64,000 nt of DNA from Streptomyces lincolnensis (GCF_021173675.1 NZ_JAIHON010000006.1:434001-498000); one strand, 5' to 3'; positions 16,806 through 25,983 are shown, counted from the first letter of the stretch. Notes: a model not told the origin generated them from the sequence alone. Program-made: numbers and translations.

Positions 16806-17375
16806 TCAGCCGGTGCTCGTCCAGCTGTGCGCCACGTCGACCACCAGGCGGTCGGGCAGCTGGATCACCCGGAACGGCAGCCGGGCCCGGACGCCCAGCC
16901 CGATCTGGGTCTCGCCCTCGAAGCTGGCGCCGAACCGGGTGTCCCGGAAGGTGGTGTATCCGCTGACGTCCACACCCGGCAGGGGCTGGCCCGCCCGGCC
17001 CGGGTACACGGCCCCGCCGCCGTGCGGGTCGTAACTCGGCGCGGCGACCCGCACCTCCAGGATGGCCCCGCCGGCCACGGGTATCTGCTTCCCCGAGGCG
17101 AGCTGGTGGAACTCGTCGACGTATCCGACGTAGTGGCCGATCTCGCTGCCGCCGCCGGGAACGTCGAACACCAGGCGGTCGTAGCACTCGTGCTGCCCGG
17201 CCCTGACGTCGGTCAGCGGGATGATGCTCGATCCCACCGTGCCCTTGTCCCCGCTGCCCCAGCCCGTCGGGCAGGCGGCCGCGGCCGGTGCGGCGGCGGC
17301 GGCGGTGGTCGCCGCCGCGCCCAGTCCGGCTCCCGCCAGAACCAGTGCCGCCAGCGCGGCTGAGATGCGTCGCAT
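16806..17375 (-). CDS. Secreted AMIN-like-domain protein
   Basis: A 189-residue protein with a clear signal peptide (MRRISAALAALVLAGAGLGAAATTAAAAA). The mature part contains HECYDRLVFDVPGGGSEIGHYVGYVDEF, YTTFRDTRFGASFEGETQIGLGV and RVIQLPDRLVVDVAHSW, the pattern of the AMIN-like domain found in many actinobacterial exported proteins. It is probably cell-wall associated or secreted. The ATG has GGGGGAAT just upstream. No partner gene is evident. Confidence 0.75.
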   Translation of the reverse strand: MRRISAALAALVLAGAGLGAAATTAAAAAPAAAACPTGWGSGDKGTVGSSIIPLTDVRAGQHECYDRLVFDVPGGGSEIGHYVGYVDEFHQLASGKQIPVAGGAILEVRVAAPSYDPHGGGAVYPGRAGQPLPGVDVSGYTTFRDTRFGASFEGETQIGLGVRARLPFRVIQLPDRLVVDVAHSWTSTG

Positions 17376-17533
17376 GATTCCCCCATGGTGTGTGTGCAGC
17401 TGATGTCCGTGCTGCTCCTGTCCGGTGAGACGGCCCGAGGTGCGGGAAGGTTGTGTGTCGGCAGCGTGACCGGCCCCGAGGCTGCCGGATTCCGCACAAG
17501 CCGCGGCGGGCCCGGCGGTGACACGATCCGCGC

Positions 17534-19138
17534 ATGACCGAAGTCGGGGAAGCGGGGGAAGCCGGGGGAGTCCGGGAAACCGGGGCAGCCGGGGAAGTCG
17601 CGTGCCGTCCCCCGTACGAGCGCGCCCTGTGGTGCTTCGTCGCGCTGGGGACGGCCGGGGCGGGCGCGGGTCTGGTGGGTGCGGCGTACGGGGGCGGGCC
17701 CGCGGCCCTGTCCCTGTGGGCGGGCGCCGGGCTGGTGGGCGCCCTGGTGGCGCTGGCGGCTCTGCACGCCGCCAGCGCCCGGGTGTACGCCGACGCCCAC
17801 GGCCTGCGCTCCCGCACGGTGCTGCGCCGCCGGAGCGTGCCCTGGTCCGGGATCGCCGAGCTGCGCGTACGCCTGACGTACACGCACGGGGCCAGGGCGC
17901 GGCAGAGCCGGCGGGTCGTGGTCGTGCCGCGCGACGGACGCCCGTGGCCGTTGCCCCTGCCACGGGACTGGTCCGGCGCGGACTCCGGCTTCGACGCGCG
18001 GTTGACCGCCCTGCGGGCGCTGCACCGCCGGTACGGCGACCCGGAGCCGGGTCACCTCGCCGTCGTCTCGTCCCGCACCGCCGGGCGCGGCTGGGCCTGG
18101 CCGCTCGCCCTGTGCGCGCTGCTGCTCGCGGGCGCCGGTACGGCCGCCGCGTTCGTGCCGCACACCGCGTCGGACCGGCGGGCGTGGGAAGCGGCCACCC
18201 CGTGCGCCGCCGGGGAACACGGGGACTGCCTGAGCACCGTCGAGGCCGTCGTCGCGCGGACCGACGCCCAACGGCCCAAGAAGACCAGCTGGTTGTACTT
18301 CACCGACGGCCGGCCCCTGGAGCGCCTCGCCGTCTCCTTCGAGGCCGCGCGGGGCTTCCGTGCCGGTGACGCTGTACGGCTGACCGTGTGGCGGGGCGAG
18401 GTGCGGGAGGTCGCCGGGGACCGCCATGTGTGGCGCGAGCACATCCCCGCCGCCGGAGAGGTGGCCGTCCTCGCCGCCGGTCTCGGTCTCGCCGCGGGCT
18501 ACCCCGGTGCCCGGGTGCTGCTGCGCCTGCGCGGCCGCCGGCTGCCCGACGACGAGGTCCTGCCCTCCGCCCTGCCCTTCGCCGCCGCGCTCACCGGCAC
18601 GGCCCTGTGGCTGCTGCCCCTGTGCTACGTCCACCCCACGGCCCTGTTCGGCTCGGCGGGTTCGGTCGTCTGGGTGGCGGTGGGCGCGCATGTCACCGTA
18701 GGCCTGCTGGTGTGGGCGTGGCGGGCCACCCGGGTGCGTACGCCGGAGGAGACCGGGCGGGTCCGGGACGCCCTGCGCGAGGCCGCGGCCGACGACGACG
18801 CCGACGAGGACGTCTTCCTGCCCGCCCGCTTCCTGGACCACACCGACTACAACCCGCACGGCTTCGGCACCCACGTCGTCCTCGGCGGCGGCGCGCTCGC
18901 GGTGACCCCCGGGCCGGACCGGTTCGCGGCGCGGGCGGTTCCCGCGGAGCGGCTCACCGTCACGGAGGTGCGGCGCCCCCGGGGCGCGGACGGCGACACC
19001 GTCCCCCGCGGCTGGCACATCGCCGAACTCTCCGACGCGGACCGCCCGGACCGCCCGGTCCGCCTGGCGGCGGCCCCGGACGACCTGGCCCGCATCCTGC
19101 GGGCCCTGGAGGCGGCGAGGAGCCCGGCCGGGGCCTGA
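17534..19138 (+). CDS. Membrane protein with PH-like domain
   Basis: A 534-residue protein. Two hydrophobic segments at residues ~33-85 are followed by a bacterial PH-like stretch (VYADAHGLRSRTVLRRRSVPWSGIAELRVRL) typical of PF10756-type proteins. Further membrane segments lie near residues 190-210, 315-335, 350-370 and 380-400. The C-terminal part is soluble and rich in charged residues. The start is the ATG at 17534; the first 25 residues are a Glu/Gly-rich repeat-like run. Function unknown; orthologues are common in Streptomyces. Confidence 0.65.
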   Translation: MTEVGEAGEAGGVRETGAAGEVACRPPYERALWCFVALGTAGAGAGLVGAAYGGGPAALSLWAGAGLVGALVALAALHAASARVYADAHGLRSRTVLRRRSVPWSGIAELRVRLTYTHGARARQSRRVVVVPRDGRPWPLPLPRDWSGADSGFDARLTALRALHRRYGDPEPGHLAVVSSRTAGRGWAWPLALCALLLAGAGTAAAFVPHTASDRRAWEAATPCAAGEHGDCLSTVEAVVARTDAQRPKKTSWLYFTDGRPLERLAVSFEAARGFRAGDAVRLTVWRGEVREVAGDRHVWREHIPAAGEVAVLAAGLGLAAGYPGARVLLRLRGRRLPDDEVLPSALPFAAALTGTALWLLPLCYVHPTALFGSAGSVVWVAVGAHVTVGLLVWAWRATRVRTPEETGRVRDALREAAADDDADEDVFLPARFLDHTDYNPHGFGTHVVLGGGALAVTPGPDRFAARAVPAERLTVTEVRRPRGADGDTVPRGWHIAELSDADRPDRPVRLAAAPDDLARILRALEAARSPAGA

Positions 19139-19149
19139 CTGCGGTGTCG

Positions 19150-20256
19150 TCAGCTCTTCGCCCGGGCGGGCTCCTCCCCGCGCCGGTCGACGACCGCTCG
19201 CCGCATGATGGCCGTGCTGCCGTAGAGGGTGTCGGACGTGATGCCCTTCGTCGGGTCGTGGGTGATGTAGGAGCGTGAGCCGAGGAAGGCGAGGGTGTCC
19301 CGGTCGAAGATCCACTCGTTGCGGGTGGCCGAGCGGGCATCCTCGCGGGTGATGGCGATGCCGTGCCGCCCGGCGGTGTCGACGGCGTCGGAGATCTGCG
19401 TCACGCCGGGGATCCGCGCGGCCGCCCGGTACAACGCGGCGGCGTTCGCGGGCGGCATGACCGTCTCGCTCACCAGGTCGCCGATCGTGGTGAAGACGGC
19501 CTGTTCCCTGGACTCGCCGTCGGCCACCTTCACCTGGTCGTACAGCAGGTCGAGCAGCGCGCCGGGGTCGGTCGGCAGCGAGGCCAGCCATTTGTAGGTG
19601 GGATGGAAGATCCCCGCCGGGACGGCGTCGGTGGTCTCGATGGGGATCGTCTGGCCCGGCATCACCGCGCCCTCGCCGGTCTCCAGGATCCACCCGACCG
19701 TCTTGAGGGGGCCCGGGTCCTGCGGCGTCCAGATCCGCCGCTCGTGCGGGGCCTTGGCGAGTCGCACCGGGCCGTCGAAGGTGCCCTCGTTGCCGAGGGT
19801 CAGGCTCCTGACGTACACGAACTGGTCGTCGCGCACCGGGGTCGCGTCGGACGCCATGGCCGCGACGGCGATCCGGTCGAGCGTGACGGAGGCGCCGCTC
19901 GCGGTGGTGGAGGGAGCGCTCGCCCCGGCCGTCCCGCCCGACCTCGCCCCGGTCGCCGGCGCGGAGCCTTGGCCGCCGCCGGAGAGGGTGACGACCAGCG
20001 CCCCGGCCAGCGCCATCGACGCGACGGGCACCAGCACGGCGGGCCGCAGAAGCCGGCGGCGGGGGGCCCGCGGTGCCGGGGCCGCCTCTTCGCCGGTGGC
20101 GGGGACATGGACCTGGTCGCGGTCCTGGTCGATCTGCTGCATCAGAACGTCCTTGAAGTGGAGGTGGCGCTCCGGCGGGAGGTCCCACTCCTGGTCCCAC
20201 CGGGACGGGTGGTCCCACCGGGACGGGTGGTCCCACCGGGACTTGTCGGCGTTCAT
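19150..20256 (-). CDS. CU044_5270 family membrane protein, partner of an ECF sigma factor
   Basis: A 368-residue protein with one membrane segment at about residues 71-93 (RPAVLVPVASMALAGALVVTLS). The extracellular part contains the family's features: DQFVYVRSLTLG, WTPQDPGPLKTVGWILETGE, LYDQVKVADGESREQAVFTTIGDL and a final NEWIFDRDTLAFLGSRSYITHD. These proteins are regularly encoded with ECF sigma factors and may act as anti-sigma or signal-sensing partners, though no zinc-finger motif is visible. Its ATG overlaps the sigma stop (ATGA). The N-terminus holds a short tandem repeat (SRWDHP). Confidence 0.8.
   Translation of the reverse strand: MNADKSRWDHPSRWDHPSRWDQEWDLPPERHLHFKDVLMQQIDQDRDQVHVPATGEEAAPAPRAPRRRLLRPAVLVPVASMALAGALVVTLSGGGQGSAPATGARSGGTAGASAPSTTASGASVTLDRIAVAAMASDATPVRDDQFVYVRSLTLGNEGTFDGPVRLAKAPHERRIWTPQDPGPLKTVGWILETGEGAVMPGQTIPIETTDAVPAGIFHPTYKWLASLPTDPGALLDLLYDQVKVADGESREQAVFTTIGDLVSETVMPPANAAALYRAAARIPGVTQISDAVDTAGRHGIAITREDARSATRNEWIFDRDTLAFLGSRSYITHDPTKGITSDTLYGSTAIMRRAVVDRRGEEPARAKS
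20193..20243. repeat. 18-bp in-frame tandem repeat, nearly three copies
   Basis: The unit GGTCCCACCGGGACGGGT occurs at 20193-20210 and 20211-20228, with a third, partly diverged copy from 20229. It encodes the repeated SRWDHP at the N-terminus of the CU044_5270 protein. Because the unit is 18 bp, copy-number change would keep the frame. Confidence 0.85.
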
Positions 20257-20918
20257 GAGGTCTCCTCCCGCAGGAACAGGGCCGCGAGCGCGGCCTCACT
20301 CTCCTTCTCTCCGTGGCCCGCCGGGGGTTCCGCACCGGCCGGCCCCGATCCCTGCTCCGCGAGCCGGGCCAGCCGGGCCCGGGCGCGCGAGAGCCGGGAG
20401 CGCACGGTGCCGACCGGGATGCCGAGCGCCTCGGCGGCCTGCCGGTAGTCCAGGCCGGCCGCCACGCACAGGGCGAACACCTCACGGTCCTGGCGGCGCA
20501 GCCTGCCCAACGCCTCATGGACCAGGGCCAGTCGGCGGGCGTCGTCGATCCGGCCGGCCGTCTCCTCCGCGAAGTCCTCCACCGGACGCGGCTTCGGGCT
20601 GCGGGCCAGGAAGGCGAGCCGGCGGCGCCGGCCGCGGTTGGCGTTGTGCGCCTTGTGCGTGGCGATGCCGAGCAGCCAGGGCTTGAGCGAGCCGCCCTCC
20701 GGATCCACCGACTCCCGGGTGCGCCAGGCGGCGAGGAAGGTCTCGGACATCGCCTCCTCGGCCTCCGACCAGTCGCCGGTCAGCCGCAGGGCGTGGTTGT
20801 GGACCGCCCGCGCGTACGCGTCGTACAGGTCGGCGAAGGCCGCGCGGTCCCCGGCCCGGATGCGGGCCCGTAGCGACTCCGCCGGATCTGTGTCCGTCGC
20901 TGGTTCTGTCTCCGTCAC
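20253..20918 (-). CDS. ECF RNA polymerase sigma factor
   Basis: A 221-residue group IV sigma factor. Region 2 is RAAFADLYDAYARAVHNHALRLTGDWSEAEEAMSE (residues ~25-60) with TFLAAWRTRE; region 4 is YRQAAEALGIPVGTVRSRLSRARARL with the helix-turn-helix. The GTG at 20918 is chosen because GGGGAG lies 8 nt upstream; an in-frame ATG at 20966 has no such site. It is co-transcribed with the overlapping membrane-protein gene, the usual pair. The regulon and signal are unknown. Confidence 0.9.
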   Translation of the reverse strand: MTETEPATDTDPAESLRARIRAGDRAAFADLYDAYARAVHNHALRLTGDWSEAEEAMSETFLAAWRTRESVDPEGGSLKPWLLGIATHKAHNANRGRRRRLAFLARSPKPRPVEDFAEETAGRIDDARRLALVHEALGRLRRQDREVFALCVAAGLDYRQAAEALGIPVGTVRSRLSRARARLARLAEQGSGPAGAEPPAGHGEKESEAALAALFLREETS

Positions 20919-21000
20919 ACCCGTAACTCCCCGCGGGCCGACCGCGGTTCCTGTGGCCTGCGCCACAACCGCCTTCCACGCCTTCAGTCGGGCGCACGAC

Positions 21001-21032
21001 GAAGGCCCGGGCCGATGACGGCCCGGGCCTTC
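21001..21032. terminator. Strong hairpin terminator
   Basis: A perfect 13-bp stem (GAAGGCCCGGGCC at 21001-21013 and its complement at 21020-21032) with a 6-nt loop. It lies just past the stop of the alpha/beta-hydrolase gene that ends at 21055 on the minus strand, and shields the sigma operon from it. Confidence 0.85.
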
Positions 21033-21054
21033 CTCTGTACAGGGGCGGAGTGGA

Positions 21055-22716
21055 TCAGCGCACGCGGCCGACCTTCTCCAGACGGTCGTTCACACCGTTC
21101 AGCAGCTCGCCCAGGGTCGTGCCGGACGGCGCCGTCGTCGGCGTCTTGGACGGCGGCTGGGTCTCGTCCGCGCAGGTCGTGCCGCGCGCCGGGACCTTCA
21201 GGTCCACCAGGTAGTTCACCACCGCGTCCGTGGCGCAGGCGCTGCGCCCGAAGGCGGTGTGGCCCTCGGCCTTGAACGTCACCAGCCGCCCGTTGTCCAG
21301 CTGCCGGGACAGGGCCACCGCGTCCTTGTACGGGGTGTCCGGGTCACCGGTGGTGCCGAGCACCAGGATCGGCGCCGAACCCTTGGCGCGGAAGGAGCCG
21401 TCGTAGCGGCTGGTGTGCTCGCCGGTCCACTGGACGCAGGCCGTGGCGTGCTGGTGGTCGTAGGTCGGCGGGCCGTAGGCCATGGCCGGGCCGAGCAGCG
21501 GGGCCAGCCGGGCGTTGGTGGTGACCTCGCGCTTCAGCCGCGCCGGGTCGCTCGGGTAGTCCTTGTCGACGCACTCGACGGCCACGTTCGGGTTGAGGAA
21601 GTCGAAGCTCGCCGGGGACGGCGGACGCAGCAGGAAGGAGGTGTTGTCCCGCGCCTGCGCCTTGGCCAGCGCCTCACCGAGCGAGGGCCAGATGACCTTG
21701 CCCTCGTTGATGTTGAACATCAGCCGGTAGACGAGGGTGTAGCCGTTGGCCTTGCCGCCGCCGGCGGTCGTCACCGGGTTGGCGTCCAGGTCGGCCTTCA
21801 GCTTCTGGAACGCGCCCCGGGGGTCGTCGCCGCCGAATCCGCAGGTCGCCTGGTCGGCCTTGCACCAGTCCAGGAAGCGGCTCATCGCGCCGTCCAGCGC
21901 CAGGTACTGCGGACGGTCGTAGGCGTAGGGCTGGTTGGTGTAGTGCTGCGGGTCGTACGCCCCGTCGAGCACCAGCGCGCGCACCCGGTCCGGGAACATC
22001 GCGGCGTAGACGGTGCCGATGTAGCTGCCGAACGACCGGCCGTAGTACGTCAGTTGGTCCTCGCCCAGCGCCTGCCGCAGCAGGTCGATGTCGCGGGCGA
22101 CATAGGCGGTGCCGACGTACGGCAGGATCTCACCGGAGTTGGTCTGGCAGGCCTGGTCGAAGTCGGCGGCCTGCTTGACGGCGGGTTCGTAGGCGTCCGG
22201 ACCGGGCACACCCTTGGCGTTGGTCACCGCCTGGGTGTACGTCGGGTCGTCCCAGCACTGGACCTGGGAACTGCGCCCGACGCCGCGCACGTCGTAGCCG
22301 AAGACGTCGAAGCCGTCGCGCATCGCGGCCGGCAGGTCGGCGTAGTTGTTGCGGACGAAGTCCACACCGGAGTTGCCGGGGCCGCCGGGCTGCATGAAGA
22401 GCGTGCCCTTGCGCTTCGACGCGTCCGGGGCCTGCTTGCGGATGACCGCCAGCGTGATGGTCCTGCCCTCGGGGTCCCGGTAGTCCAGCGGGACCTGGGC
22501 GTTGGCGCACTGGAAGCCGCCCTGACAGTCGGACCAGTCGAGCGTCGGCACGGGCGGCGAGCCCGCCGCGTCCGCCGGCGACTGCGCGGCCCACACCTGG
22601 GCCCCCGTCCAGGTGACCGCGAGCGCTGCCACCGCGGCTCCGGCGATTCTCAGTCGCCCGAAGCCCTTTCGTGCGCGTCTGCCGGAACGGCGCGCGACCT
22701 GATCTTCCGTACTCAC
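21055..22716 (-). CDS. Secreted alpha/beta hydrolase, tripeptidyl-aminopeptidase-like
   Basis: A 553-residue exported hydrolase. A basic N-terminus and hydrophobic run (RIAGAAVAALAVTWTGAQVWA) form the signal peptide. The oxyanion region is FMQPGGPGNSGVDF, the nucleophile is Ser in YYGRSFGSYIGT, and the C-terminal part (APILVLGTTGDPDTPYKDAV, EGHTAFGRSACA) carries the catalytic Asp and His, as in the SlpD/SlpE and Tap family of Streptomyces mycelial peptidases. The GTG at 22716 follows a GAGGGGGAG site. It probably cleaves N-terminal peptides from extracellular proteins or substrates. Confidence 0.88.
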   Translation of the reverse strand: MSTEDQVARRSGRRARKGFGRLRIAGAAVAALAVTWTGAQVWAAQSPADAAGSPPVPTLDWSDCQGGFQCANAQVPLDYRDPEGRTITLAVIRKQAPDASKRKGTLFMQPGGPGNSGVDFVRNNYADLPAAMRDGFDVFGYDVRGVGRSSQVQCWDDPTYTQAVTNAKGVPGPDAYEPAVKQAADFDQACQTNSGEILPYVGTAYVARDIDLLRQALGEDQLTYYGRSFGSYIGTVYAAMFPDRVRALVLDGAYDPQHYTNQPYAYDRPQYLALDGAMSRFLDWCKADQATCGFGGDDPRGAFQKLKADLDANPVTTAGGGKANGYTLVYRLMFNINEGKVIWPSLGEALAKAQARDNTSFLLRPPSPASFDFLNPNVAVECVDKDYPSDPARLKREVTTNARLAPLLGPAMAYGPPTYDHQHATACVQWTGEHTSRYDGSFRAKGSAPILVLGTTGDPDTPYKDAVALSRQLDNGRLVTFKAEGHTAFGRSACATDAVVNYLVDLKVPARGTTCADETQPPSKTPTTAPSGTTLGELLNGVNDRLEKVGRVR

Positions 22717-22991
22717 TGCGTGCTCCCCCTCGGGCTGGTGTGCCACATCGACCCCACCGGATCGGACTCGAACTGTCAGATGCCTGTGAAGCGTATGGGG
22801 TTCTACGAGGTCCGAGGATTCTCGTGTCGTCCGGAGGGGTGAACGTGTCGATAGGAGCCGTTGTGTCGGTCCTTCCACAAGACCTCTCCACTACCCGGCA
22901 GTAGTTGTTCCGCGGGTCATGTCGACTGGTTGCGTCGGCCGAAGGCCGAGCGGAACCCCCCACCGAGAACGAACTCGAAGGAACAACGAAC

Positions 22992-23501
22992 GTGTCGTCG
23001 AAGAACCGTCTCCGGGTCGCCCTGGTGGCCCTTGTCGTCGGCCTCACCGGCCTGGCCACGGCGGGCCCCGCCATGGCGGCGACCCAGCCGGCCACCTCGG
23101 TGGCCGCCCGCGCCCAGCAGGATCAGGCGCCCCTCATCCCCACCGCTTTCGTGGACCTGCCGACGAGCGACCTCCAGGCCCACTCCGACCGGCACAAGAT
23201 CAAGGTCACCTACACCAACGACACCGCGGCCGACCTCACGGTCGCCCCCCAGCTCCTGGTCTCGTCCCCGGACGCGGGCCCCTTCCTGGAGCCCACGGAC
23301 GTCACCGTCCAGCACCGCACCGCCGACGGCTGCTGGGAAACCGTCCAGCTCGGCACCCAGACCGGCACCCTCTTCACCGACCTCCCCACCGCCCAGCGCA
23401 CCCTGCACCCGGGCGAGACCCTCACCGAGGTCTACCGCCTCACGGTTCTCGACTCGGCGGCGAAGGGCACGGTGCAGCCGCGGATCGCGCTGTACGGCTG
23501 A
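22992..23501 (+). CDS. Secreted protein of unknown function
   Basis: A 169-residue protein with a standard signal peptide (residues 1-30, RVALVALVVGLTGLATAGPAMA). The mature part looks like an immunoglobulin-like beta domain: HKIKVTYTNDTAADLTVAPQLLVSSPD, DVTVQHRTADGCWETVQLG, RTLHPGETLTEVYRLTVLD. It may sit on the cell surface or be released. GAAGGA precedes the GTG start. It is divergent from the hydrolase gene across a 275-bp promoter region and has a strong terminator after it. No family name recognised. Confidence 0.75.
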   Translation: MSSKNRLRVALVALVVGLTGLATAGPAMAATQPATSVAARAQQDQAPLIPTAFVDLPTSDLQAHSDRHKIKVTYTNDTAADLTVAPQLLVSSPDAGPFLEPTDVTVQHRTADGCWETVQLGTQTGTLFTDLPTAQRTLHPGETLTEVYRLTVLDSAAKGTVQPRIALYG

Positions 23502-23510
23502 GCATGGGCA

Positions 23511-23538
23511 GGCCCCGGGGTGGTGGTGCCCCGGGGCC
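23511..23538. terminator. Hairpin terminator after the secreted-protein gene
   Basis: A perfect 10-bp stem (GGCCCCGGGG at 23511-23520 with CCCCGGGGCC at 23529-23538) and 8-nt loop, 10 nt past the stop at 23501. Confidence 0.8.
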
Positions 23539-23561
23539 CGTTGCGGGTGATTCCCGTGTTT

Positions 23562-23601
23562 ACGAGGACCTCCCGTTATGAGGATCTCCCGTTATGAGGA
23601 C
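23562..23601. repeat. 16-bp direct repeat spanning a stop codon
   Basis: Units of the form A(C/T)GAGGA(C/T)CTCCCGTT occur at 23562-23577 and 23578-23593 with a half copy to 23601. The right copy covers the last codons and TAA of the minus-strand gene that ends at 23592, so the gene's end has been duplicated by short tandem duplication. Confidence 0.7.
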
Positions 23602-24530
23602 AGCCACTCGGTCGCGTTGAGGGCGAGGGCCGCGTTCGTGGCGCCGGTGTCGTTCCAGCCGTCGTAGAGGGTGTTGCCGGACTGGCCGGTGCCGTCGTCG
23701 ATCGGGGAGCTGTCGCCCCAGAAGGCGATCTTGCCGCTGCCGTAGGTGCTGGTGGCGAAGAAGGCGCCGGTGTTCCCGGAGTAACCGCTGCGGTAGAGCA
23801 GGCCCTTGACGGCGGAGTTGTCGGCGGGCTTGAGGGTGGCGGTCGTCCCGCTGGCGATCAGGCTCTTGGTGACCGTGCCGAAGGAGCCGTGCAGCACCGG
23901 GTTCGTGCTGTCGCTGATGGCCGCCGGGTAGTCGGAGCTGATGCTGAGCGCGTCGATGGAGAGGCCGAACGGGTCGGTGCTGTCGACGCTGTTGTTCGTC
24001 ATCAGGTCGTTGAGGATCTCGACCGCGTCCTCGCCGTCGTTGTTGCGGTCGGCGCCGGTGTGGTCGGAGATCATGAACAGCCCGCCGCCGTTCTTCACGA
24101 AGTTCATGATCGCGGTCTTCTCGGCGGCGGAGAACAGGGTGTTGGGCTCGGGCAGCACCAGCGTGTCGAACTTCGACAGGTCGGTCGCCGAGGTGCCGCC
24201 GTAGGTGAGGCTCGACCCCGAGGGCAGGGTGTCGAGCGCGTAGTCGCCGGTCTTTTGGAGGGCCACGCCCCACGAGGAGAGCGCCCCCGTCCAGTCGGTC
24301 TCGGCGGAGGGCGAGGCGTCCTCGCCGGTCGGGTCGGGCTGGCTGGTGGAGACGATCCAGTCCGCGTTGCCCGCCGTCTCGGCGTGGGCGTTGTCGAACA
24401 GCACGCGGTGCGTTGTCGCCGCGACGGCCGGGACCGCGGTGGACGCCTGCACGACGGCGCCCGTGGTGAGCAGGCCGAGGACGGTGAGGGTGGTGGTGAG
24501 TCTGCGGGGGGACGTGCCGATGCCGAGCAT
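23592..24530 (-). CDS. Secreted glutamine-amidotransferase-fold (DUF4350-like) protein
   Basis: A 312-residue exported protein with a signal peptide ending near AVPAVAA (residue ~38). The mature part has an N-terminal ThuA/GATase1-like fold: RVLFDNAHAETAGNADWIV, FDTLVLPEPNTLFSAAEKTAIMNFVKNGGGLFMISDH, and a later GKIAFWGDSSPIDDGTG. Such domains often bind or process carbohydrates or sit in secreted hydrolases, but no catalytic set can be named. It follows the PL9 pectate lyase gene on the same strand, with a terminator between them. Confidence 0.65.
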   Translation of the reverse strand: MLGIGTSPRRLTTTLTVLGLLTTGAVVQASTAVPAVAATTHRVLFDNAHAETAGNADWIVSTSQPDPTGEDASPSAETDWTGALSSWGVALQKTGDYALDTLPSGSSLTYGGTSATDLSKFDTLVLPEPNTLFSAAEKTAIMNFVKNGGGLFMISDHTGADRNNDGEDAVEILNDLMTNNSVDSTDPFGLSIDALSISSDYPAAISDSTNPVLHGSFGTVTKSLIASGTTATLKPADNSAVKGLLYRSGYSGNTGAFFATSTYGSGKIAFWGDSSPIDDGTGQSGNTLYDGWNDTGATNAALALNATEWLSS

Positions 24531-24627
24531 GGGGGAAACCTCCGGATGGTGGGGGTGGGGAGGCGGTGCGGGTGCCGGATCTTCGCGCGTAGAGCGGTGA
24601 TGGTGATTGGACGGTACATGTCATGCC

Positions 24628-24658
24628 TGAACCCCCGGGAGGGGCTCCCGGGGGTTCA
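24628..24658. terminator. Hairpin terminator after the pectate lyase gene
   Basis: A 14-bp stem (TGAACCCCCGGGAG at 24628-24641 and its complement at 24645-24658) with a 3-nt loop. It lies 48 nt beyond the minus-strand stop at 24706 and before the next gene's start at 24530. Confidence 0.85.
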
Positions 24659-24705
24659 CGTAGTTCTCTTACTCGGGTTCCGGAGGGTGTCCGGCAGGTG
24701 CCCGG

Positions 24706-25890
24706 CTAGAGGGTGACCTGCTTCCCCCCGAGCGTCACGACCAGGCGCCCGTCCGAGGCGAAGGACCAGCCCAGGGCACCGGAGTAGGCGGAGCACCGCG
24801 ACCCGTTGCTGCCCGACCAGAACTGGTTGGAGCTGTCGGAGTTGCCGATGATCCGGTCGTTCGTCCCGCTCCCGCTGCGGCAGGAGGTGTTGTTGCGGAA
24901 CACCGACGTACCGCCGTCGAAGGTGAAGTTGCGCTCGGTGTTGTTGATGCTCAGGTTGTTGGAGATCGTCATCGTGCCCGGGTTGCTGTTCCAGGTGAAC
25001 CCGTGCTTGCCGTTGTGGTACGCGATGCTGCGCCGCACCACGTGGTTGACCGCGATGTCGTCCCCGCCGAGCTTGTAGCCGTTGCGGTCGCCGTTGCCGG
25101 CCTGGCCGCCGTTGCTGAGGGTGCCGTTGTCGTAGGCGAGCGAGTCCTCGATGGTCACGGGGCCGATGGCGCCCGTGTCCGGCTTGGTGTACAGATCCCA
25201 CCCGTCGTCGATGTTGTTGTGCGCGACCGCGTACCGGAAGACGTTGCCCTTCCCGGTCGTCAGCTTCGCCGCGAACCCGTCCGCGTCCTCCCCGTCCGAG
25301 TCCACGTTGTCGTGCGACTCCGCGCTCAGGACCAGGTTGTTCGCCGGCCACGCGCTGCTCGGCGTGGAGGAGGAGATCCGGCCGAGCTGGAGCCCGGTGT
25401 CCCGGTTGTGGCGGGTCACCGTCCGCTCGATGACGTTGTTGCTGCCGCCGACGTAGATCCCGTTGTCCCCGGCCCGCTCCACGGTGAACCCGCGCAAGTG
25501 CCAGTACGAGCCGTACAGCTGGAGCCCCCGGTTCGACGAACTCTCGCTCTGCGCCGAGAAGTTGAGCACCGGCTTCTCGCTGCCGTAGGCGGCCAGCGTG
25601 GTGCGCGCGGCGGAGGTCCCGTTGCTGGTCTGCGGGATCGTCACGGTCGAGGAGAAGGAGTACGTCCCTCCGCGCAGGTAGATCGTGTCGCCGGCGGCGG
25701 CCCTGCTGATCGCCGTGGTCAGTGTCGTCGGCGCGGAGATGGTGCCGGCCGCGCTCGCGCCGCCGTTCGGCGCCACGTAGATCGTGGTGGCCGTGGGCGC
25801 GGCCTGCGCGGCGGGCCCCGACAGCGCGACGAGGGTGCCGGCGACGAGGCCGGCTGCCGCGAGGGCTGTTTCCAGGTGGTTCCGGTGCAT
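24706..25890 (-). CDS. Secreted pectate lyase, polysaccharide lyase family 9
   Basis: A 394-residue secreted right-handed beta-helix enzyme. A signal peptide (residues ~1-30) is followed by IYVAPNGGASAAGTISAPTTL, an entry motif of beta-helix lyases, and the PL9-like core: SHDNVDSDGEDADGFAAKLT with clustered calcium-binding acids and lysine, then AHNNIDDGWDLYTKPDTGAIGP and NGYKLGGDD. The family cleaves polygalacturonate by calcium-assisted beta-elimination. It has its own promoter region with two LacI-type operator boxes upstream, consistent with substrate-controlled expression. Confidence 0.85.
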   Translation of the reverse strand: MHRNHLETALAAAGLVAGTLVALSGPAAQAAPTATTIYVAPNGGASAAGTISAPTTLTTAISRAAAGDTIYLRGGTYSFSSTVTIPQTSNGTSAARTTLAAYGSEKPVLNFSAQSESSSNRGLQLYGSYWHLRGFTVERAGDNGIYVGGSNNVIERTVTRHNRDTGLQLGRISSSTPSSAWPANNLVLSAESHDNVDSDGEDADGFAAKLTTGKGNVFRYAVAHNNIDDGWDLYTKPDTGAIGPVTIEDSLAYDNGTLSNGGQAGNGDRNGYKLGGDDIAVNHVVRRSIAYHNGKHGFTWNSNPGTMTISNNLSINNTERNFTFDGGTSVFRNNTSCRSGSGTNDRIIGNSDSSNQFWSGSNGSRCSAYSGALGWSFASDGRLVVTLGGKQVTL

Positions 25891-25983
25891 GGTGCGTCTC
25901 CAAATGGTTTGCGTGCGGGCTGGCCAAGGAGGTTCGCGTGCATGAACATGAAGCCCTGATGGGCATCAGGGGGCGTGCGGGGA

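Noticed and set aside
16777..17883. Long minus-strand frames covering the AMIN-like gene
   Set aside because: They include the promoter region and lack a signal peptide; the exported protein from the ATG at 17375 has both signal peptide and ribosome site.
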